Notes under the pieces: model-generated
Databases searched by the model: none
What the model saw: only the letters and a program-made list of their open reading frames with translations
Told to the model about the DNA's origin: nothing
Assembly (NCBI GenBank): GCA_019245455.1
Contig: JAFARM010000089.1
Coordinates: 1 to 9,247, forward strand
Origin: Sphingomonadaceae bacterium
GTDB lineage: Bacteria > Pseudomonadota > Alphaproteobacteria > Sphingomonadales > Sphingomonadaceae
Direction of reading: 5' to 3'
Length of the DNA stretch: 9,247 nucleotides
Made by a program: the position numbers and the translations under genes
Shown: positions 7,193-9,247 of the stretch, in pieces
How positions within the stretch are numbered: position 1 is the stretch's first letter
Layout: each line of letters begins with the position of its first letter

Positions 7193-7702
7193 GTGCTGAG
7201 CGTCGACACCGAAGTCGCCGCCGGAAGCTGGGACGCGGCGACCGACTGGCCCGCGCTCGCCACCGCCGCCGTCGCCGCGGCGCTGGCGCAGTCGGCACAC
7301 GCCCACCTCGCGCACAGCGGGGCGAGCGTCGAGGTCGCCGTCCGCCTGACCGACGATGCGGAGGTCAGAACGCTCAACGCGCAGTACCGGCACAAGGACA
7401 CGGCGACCAACGTCCTGTCCTTTCCCATGGTCCAGCCCGACCTGCTCGACACCGTGGCGAACAGTGACGACGGCGAGGTCCTGCTCGGCGACATCGTGCT
7501 CGCCTGGCAGACGGTCGCGGCCGAGGCGGCGGCGAAGGGCCTCGCCCCCGCCGACCATGCCCGTCACCTGATCGTCCACGGGACGCTCCACCTGCTCGGC
7601 CTCGACCACGGCGACGATGCGGCGGCCGAGCACATGGAGGCCATGGAAACCGCCGCGCTCGCCACGCTCGGGCTTGCCGATCCGTACGCGGACCCCGATT
7701 AA
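7193..7702 (+). CDS. ybeY: Endoribonuclease / rRNA maturation factor YbeY
   Basis: YbeY is a zinc-dependent protein needed for 16S rRNA 3'-end maturation and 70S quality control. The 169-aa product carries the H-x3-H-x5-H zinc signature in HGTLHLLGLDH (His129, His133, His139) and the upstream core NAQYRHKDTATNVLSFP (62-78), with GDIVLAW at 99-105. I start it at the GTG one base after the membrane-protein stop, giving (V)LSVDTEVAAGSW, as expected for the N-terminal strand; no better start or Shine-Dalgarno is visible. It has an Ala-rich helix region at 22-40. Its partner phoH lies upstream beyond the two inserted genes, and corC follows after 8 nt. Confidence 0.95.
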   Translation: MLSVDTEVAAGSWDAATDWPALATAAVAAALAQSAHAHLAHSGASVEVAVRLTDDAEVRTLNAQYRHKDTATNVLSFPMVQPDLLDTVANSDDGEVLLGDIVLAWQTVAAEAAAKGLAPADHARHLIVHGTLHLLGLDHGDDAAAEHMEAMETAALATLGLADPYADPD

Positions 7703-7710
7703 GGGGCGAT

Positions 7711-8682
7711 ATGAGCGACCCTCACCCTAGGACCGGCTTCGCCACGCGGCTGTGGCGGAGCCTGCGGCGTGCGCTTGGCGACACCAGCGCTGAGCCGTCG
7801 CTGCGCGAGAGCCTGGAGGAGAAGATCGACGAGGTCGTCGGCGAACCCGCCGACCGCGACGACCTGTCGGTCGTCGAGCGGACGATGCTGAAGAACCTGC
7901 TCCACTTCGGCGAGCGGCTGGTCGACGACGCCGCCGTGCCGCGCGCCGACATCGTCGCCTTCGACGCCGACGACAGCTTCGCCGACCTCGTCGCCCTGTT
8001 CCGCGAGGCCGGCCACAGCCGCCTGCCGGTCTTTGACGGCGACCTCGACCACGTCATCGGCATGGTCCACCTGAAGGACGTCTATACCCGCATCGCCGCG
8101 GGGTTCGGCGCGGCGGAGCCGACCGCCGCGAGCGACGGCGCGGCGGAGCGGACCGCCGCGGGCGACGGTGCGGTGTCGAATGCGTCGTTCGCCGACCTCG
8201 ACGTCCGCTCGCTGCTGCGCACCGTGCTGTTCGTGCCGTCGTCGATGCGCGTGCTCGACCTGCTCGCGCGGATGCGGTCGGGGCGGACGCACATGGCGAT
8301 CGTCGTCGACGAGTTCGGCGGCACCGACGGGCTCGTCACCATCGAGGACCTGGTCGAGCAGATCGTCGGCGATATCGAGGACGAGCACGACGAGGACGCG
8401 GCCAAGCGGCTGCAGGCGATCGGCGACGACCTGTGGGAGGCCGACGCGCGGCTGGAACTCGCCGAACTCGAGGCGGAGACGGGACAGAGCTTCGCCACGC
8501 CGGCGATCGGCGTCGACGTCGATACGCTGGGCGGCATGGTCTTCATGCTCGCCGGCAAGGTGCCCGCGGTTGGCGAGATGATCGCCCACCCGACTGGCTG
8601 GCGGTTCGAGGTGATCGACGGCGACCCGCGCATGGTCCGCCGCCTGCGGCTCTACCCGCCGGCGGTCGCCGCCGTCGCCTGA
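7711..8682 (+). CDS. corC: CorC/YbeX-type CBS-domain protein
   Basis: YbeX/CorC proteins are soluble CBS-pair proteins linked to Mg/Co efflux and, by gene neighbourhood, to ribosome metabolism; the biochemical role is unresolved. The 323-aa product has two CBS motifs (about 72-130, with VPRADIVAFDADDSF and LPVFDGDLDHVIGMVHLKD; and 165-222, with MAIVVDEFGGTDGLVTIEDLVEQIVGDI). A CorC_HlyC ligand-binding domain follows (about 238-316, with LGGMVFMLAGKVP and GWRFEVIDGD). There are no membrane helices. AAGGGG overlapping the ybeY stop gives a good ribosome site for the ATG. A low-complexity Ala/Gly segment (about 133-155) with a tandem 10-residue repeat is inserted between the CBS domains. The usual next gene, lnt, is not seen downstream. 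Confidence 0.93.
   Translation: MSDPHPRTGFATRLWRSLRRALGDTSAEPSLRESLEEKIDEVVGEPADRDDLSVVERTMLKNLLHFGERLVDDAAVPRADIVAFDADDSFADLVALFREAGHSRLPVFDGDLDHVIGMVHLKDVYTRIAAGFGAAEPTAASDGAAERTAAGDGAVSNASFADLDVRSLLRTVLFVPSSMRVLDLLARMRSGRTHMAIVVDEFGGTDGLVTIEDLVEQIVGDIEDEHDEDAAKRLQAIGDDLWEADARLELAELEAETGQSFATPAIGVDVDTLGGMVFMLAGKVPAVGEMIAHPTGWRFEVIDGDPRMVRRLRLYPPAVAAVA
8107..8166 (+). repeat. In-frame 30-bp tandem duplication inside corC
   Basis: Units 8107-8136 and 8137-8166 match at 28 of 30 positions and start again with GG(T)GCGG at 8167. They encode GAAEPTAASD and GAAERTAAGD. The duplication lies in the linker between the two CBS domains, keeps the frame, and probably arose by slippage. Confidence 0.85.
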
Positions 8683-8917
8683 GGTCGTACGGCGGGCAAT
8701 CGCCGCGCCACCGCACCAATCTTGTCATCCCCGCGACCGCGGGGACCCATCTCCCGCAGCCGGCGGCGTTGCGGCCGCGCCGGTCCTGCCGGGCGGAACG
8801 CGGGCGATGGGTCCCCGCTTGCGCGGGGATGACGGGGAGGAACGGGCCCTGCGGGATTGCCACGTTACCGTCAGAAAACGCTGTCCTACACCCGCCCGCT
8901 TGGCCTAGCCTCGCGCC
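8683..8917. other. Gap after corC: one inverted repeat, otherwise nothing recognised
   Basis: Apart from the repeat at 8724-8833, I see no gene. The stretch 8834-8917 should hold the promoter of the next gene, but no convincing -35/-10 pair stands out. Confidence 0.5.
8724..8833. repeat. 34-bp-arm imperfect inverted repeat with 42-nt loop
   Basis: Arms 8724-8757 and 8800-8833 match at 30 of 34 positions. They belong to the same CCCCGC...GCGGGGACCCAT subfamily as 504-577, but the loop is 42 nt and GC-rich instead of 10. It follows the corC stop by 41 bp; no T-run follows, so a role as terminator is possible but unproven. Confidence 0.85.
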
Positions 8918-9247
8918 ATGTCGATCCTTGCCGCTCCCGTTCGCTCCGCCGCTGCCCGCGTTCGTCGTCCAGGCTTGCGAGCGAGTCGCTTCGGCCCCTC
9001 GCTGACGCCGCGTAAGGTGATGACCTGTGCGACCTTGGGCGCGGCGTTGGCGCTGCTCGTCGCGGCGCCGCTCGCCGCGCAGGAGCGGCCCGCCGCGACC
9101 CCGTCGCAGGCCGAACGCGCCCGGCACAGCGGCACCGCGCCCGACCGCGACGAGCCGGGCCGCGCCGACGCGACCAACACCCAGCCGGCCGGCGACCCCC
9201 GCGCCGAGCGGGCGCGCGAGAACAAGCTTGGCGACAGCGACGTCGCC
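8918..9247 (+). CDS. Probable exported protein, 3' end outside window
   Basis: The frame is open from the ATG at 8918 to the window edge (110 residues), with an in-frame TAG at 8906-8908, so the start lies at or after 8918. Residues 1-33 are rich in Arg and Ala. A hydrophobic stretch at about 36-54 (TCATLGAALALLVAAPLAAQ) ends in a good signal-peptidase site after LAA. The mature part seen so far is polar, Ala/Arg/Asp-rich and probably disordered (ERPAATPSQAERARHSGTA and on), becoming more regular at ENKLGDSDVA. The true start could instead be GTG 9017 or ATG 9020, just before the hydrophobic core and near AAGG, but those would give a signal peptide without basic residues. I do not recognise the family; the visible end is compatible with the region ahead of a DUF4142-like domain, which is only a guess. 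Confidence 0.6.
   Translation, partial: MSILAAPVRSAAARVRRPGLRASRFGPSLTPRKVMTCATLGAALALLVAAPLAAQERPAATPSQAERARHSGTAPDRDEPGRADATNTQPAGDPRAERARENKLGDSDVA

Noticed and set aside
7699..8589. Antisense frame of 296 codons over corC
   Set aside because: Arg/Asp/Val-rich shadow of corC with no recognisable motif.

Overview
The window reads as chromosome from a GC-rich alphaproteobacterium, most likely a member of the Sphingomonadales. This is inferred from base composition (roughly 70% G+C by eye), protein style, the miaB-phoH-ybeY-corC gene order, and intergenic palindromes ending in GTCATCC/GGATGAC, which are common in that group. No search could be run, so the taxonomy is a judgement.

Layout. 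Positions 1-381 hold the 3' part of a cyclophilin peptidyl-prolyl isomerase (+). It converges on a minus-strand group read as YkgJ-family remnant (2491-2195), then rbfA (2158-1766), then a Gfo/Idh/MocA sugar 1-dehydrogenase (1614-682). After a repeat-filled divergent gap, everything lies on the plus strand: rsmB (2893-4188), miaB (4307-5617), phoH/ybeZ (5617-6654), a two-gene insert of lower G+C (a ribbon-helix-helix-like protein at 6699-6905 and a two-helix membrane protein at 6907-7191), ybeY (7193-7702), corC/ybeX (7711-8682), and the start of a probable exported protein (8918 onward, cut by the window end).

Function. Most of the content is RNA and ribosome housekeeping: RbfA (30S maturation), RsmB (16S rRNA m5C), MiaB (tRNA ms2i6A), PhoH (ATPase linked to RNA metabolism) and YbeY (rRNA maturation and quality control). 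The miaB-phoH and phoH-to-ybeY junctions overlap or nearly touch, which suggests one coupled operon. The sugar dehydrogenase belongs to oxidative (non-phosphorylating) L-arabinose/D-galactose catabolism.

Most unusual features. (1) A YkgJ-type Cys-motif gene carries two compensating frameshifts and lacks its C-terminus, directly upstream of rbfA. (2) A small regulator/membrane-protein pair interrupts the conserved phoH-ybeY junction. (3) Five intergenic spaces hold inverted repeats or remnants sharing GTCAT...ATGAC ends; one is preceded by an exact-period 51-bp tandem array and one is nested between inverted copies of a second repeat. (4) An in-frame 30-bp tandem duplication sits in the linker between the CBS domains of CorC. 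I saw no CRISPR array, phage, insertion sequence, tRNA or rRNA, and no convincing new defence or biosynthetic system.
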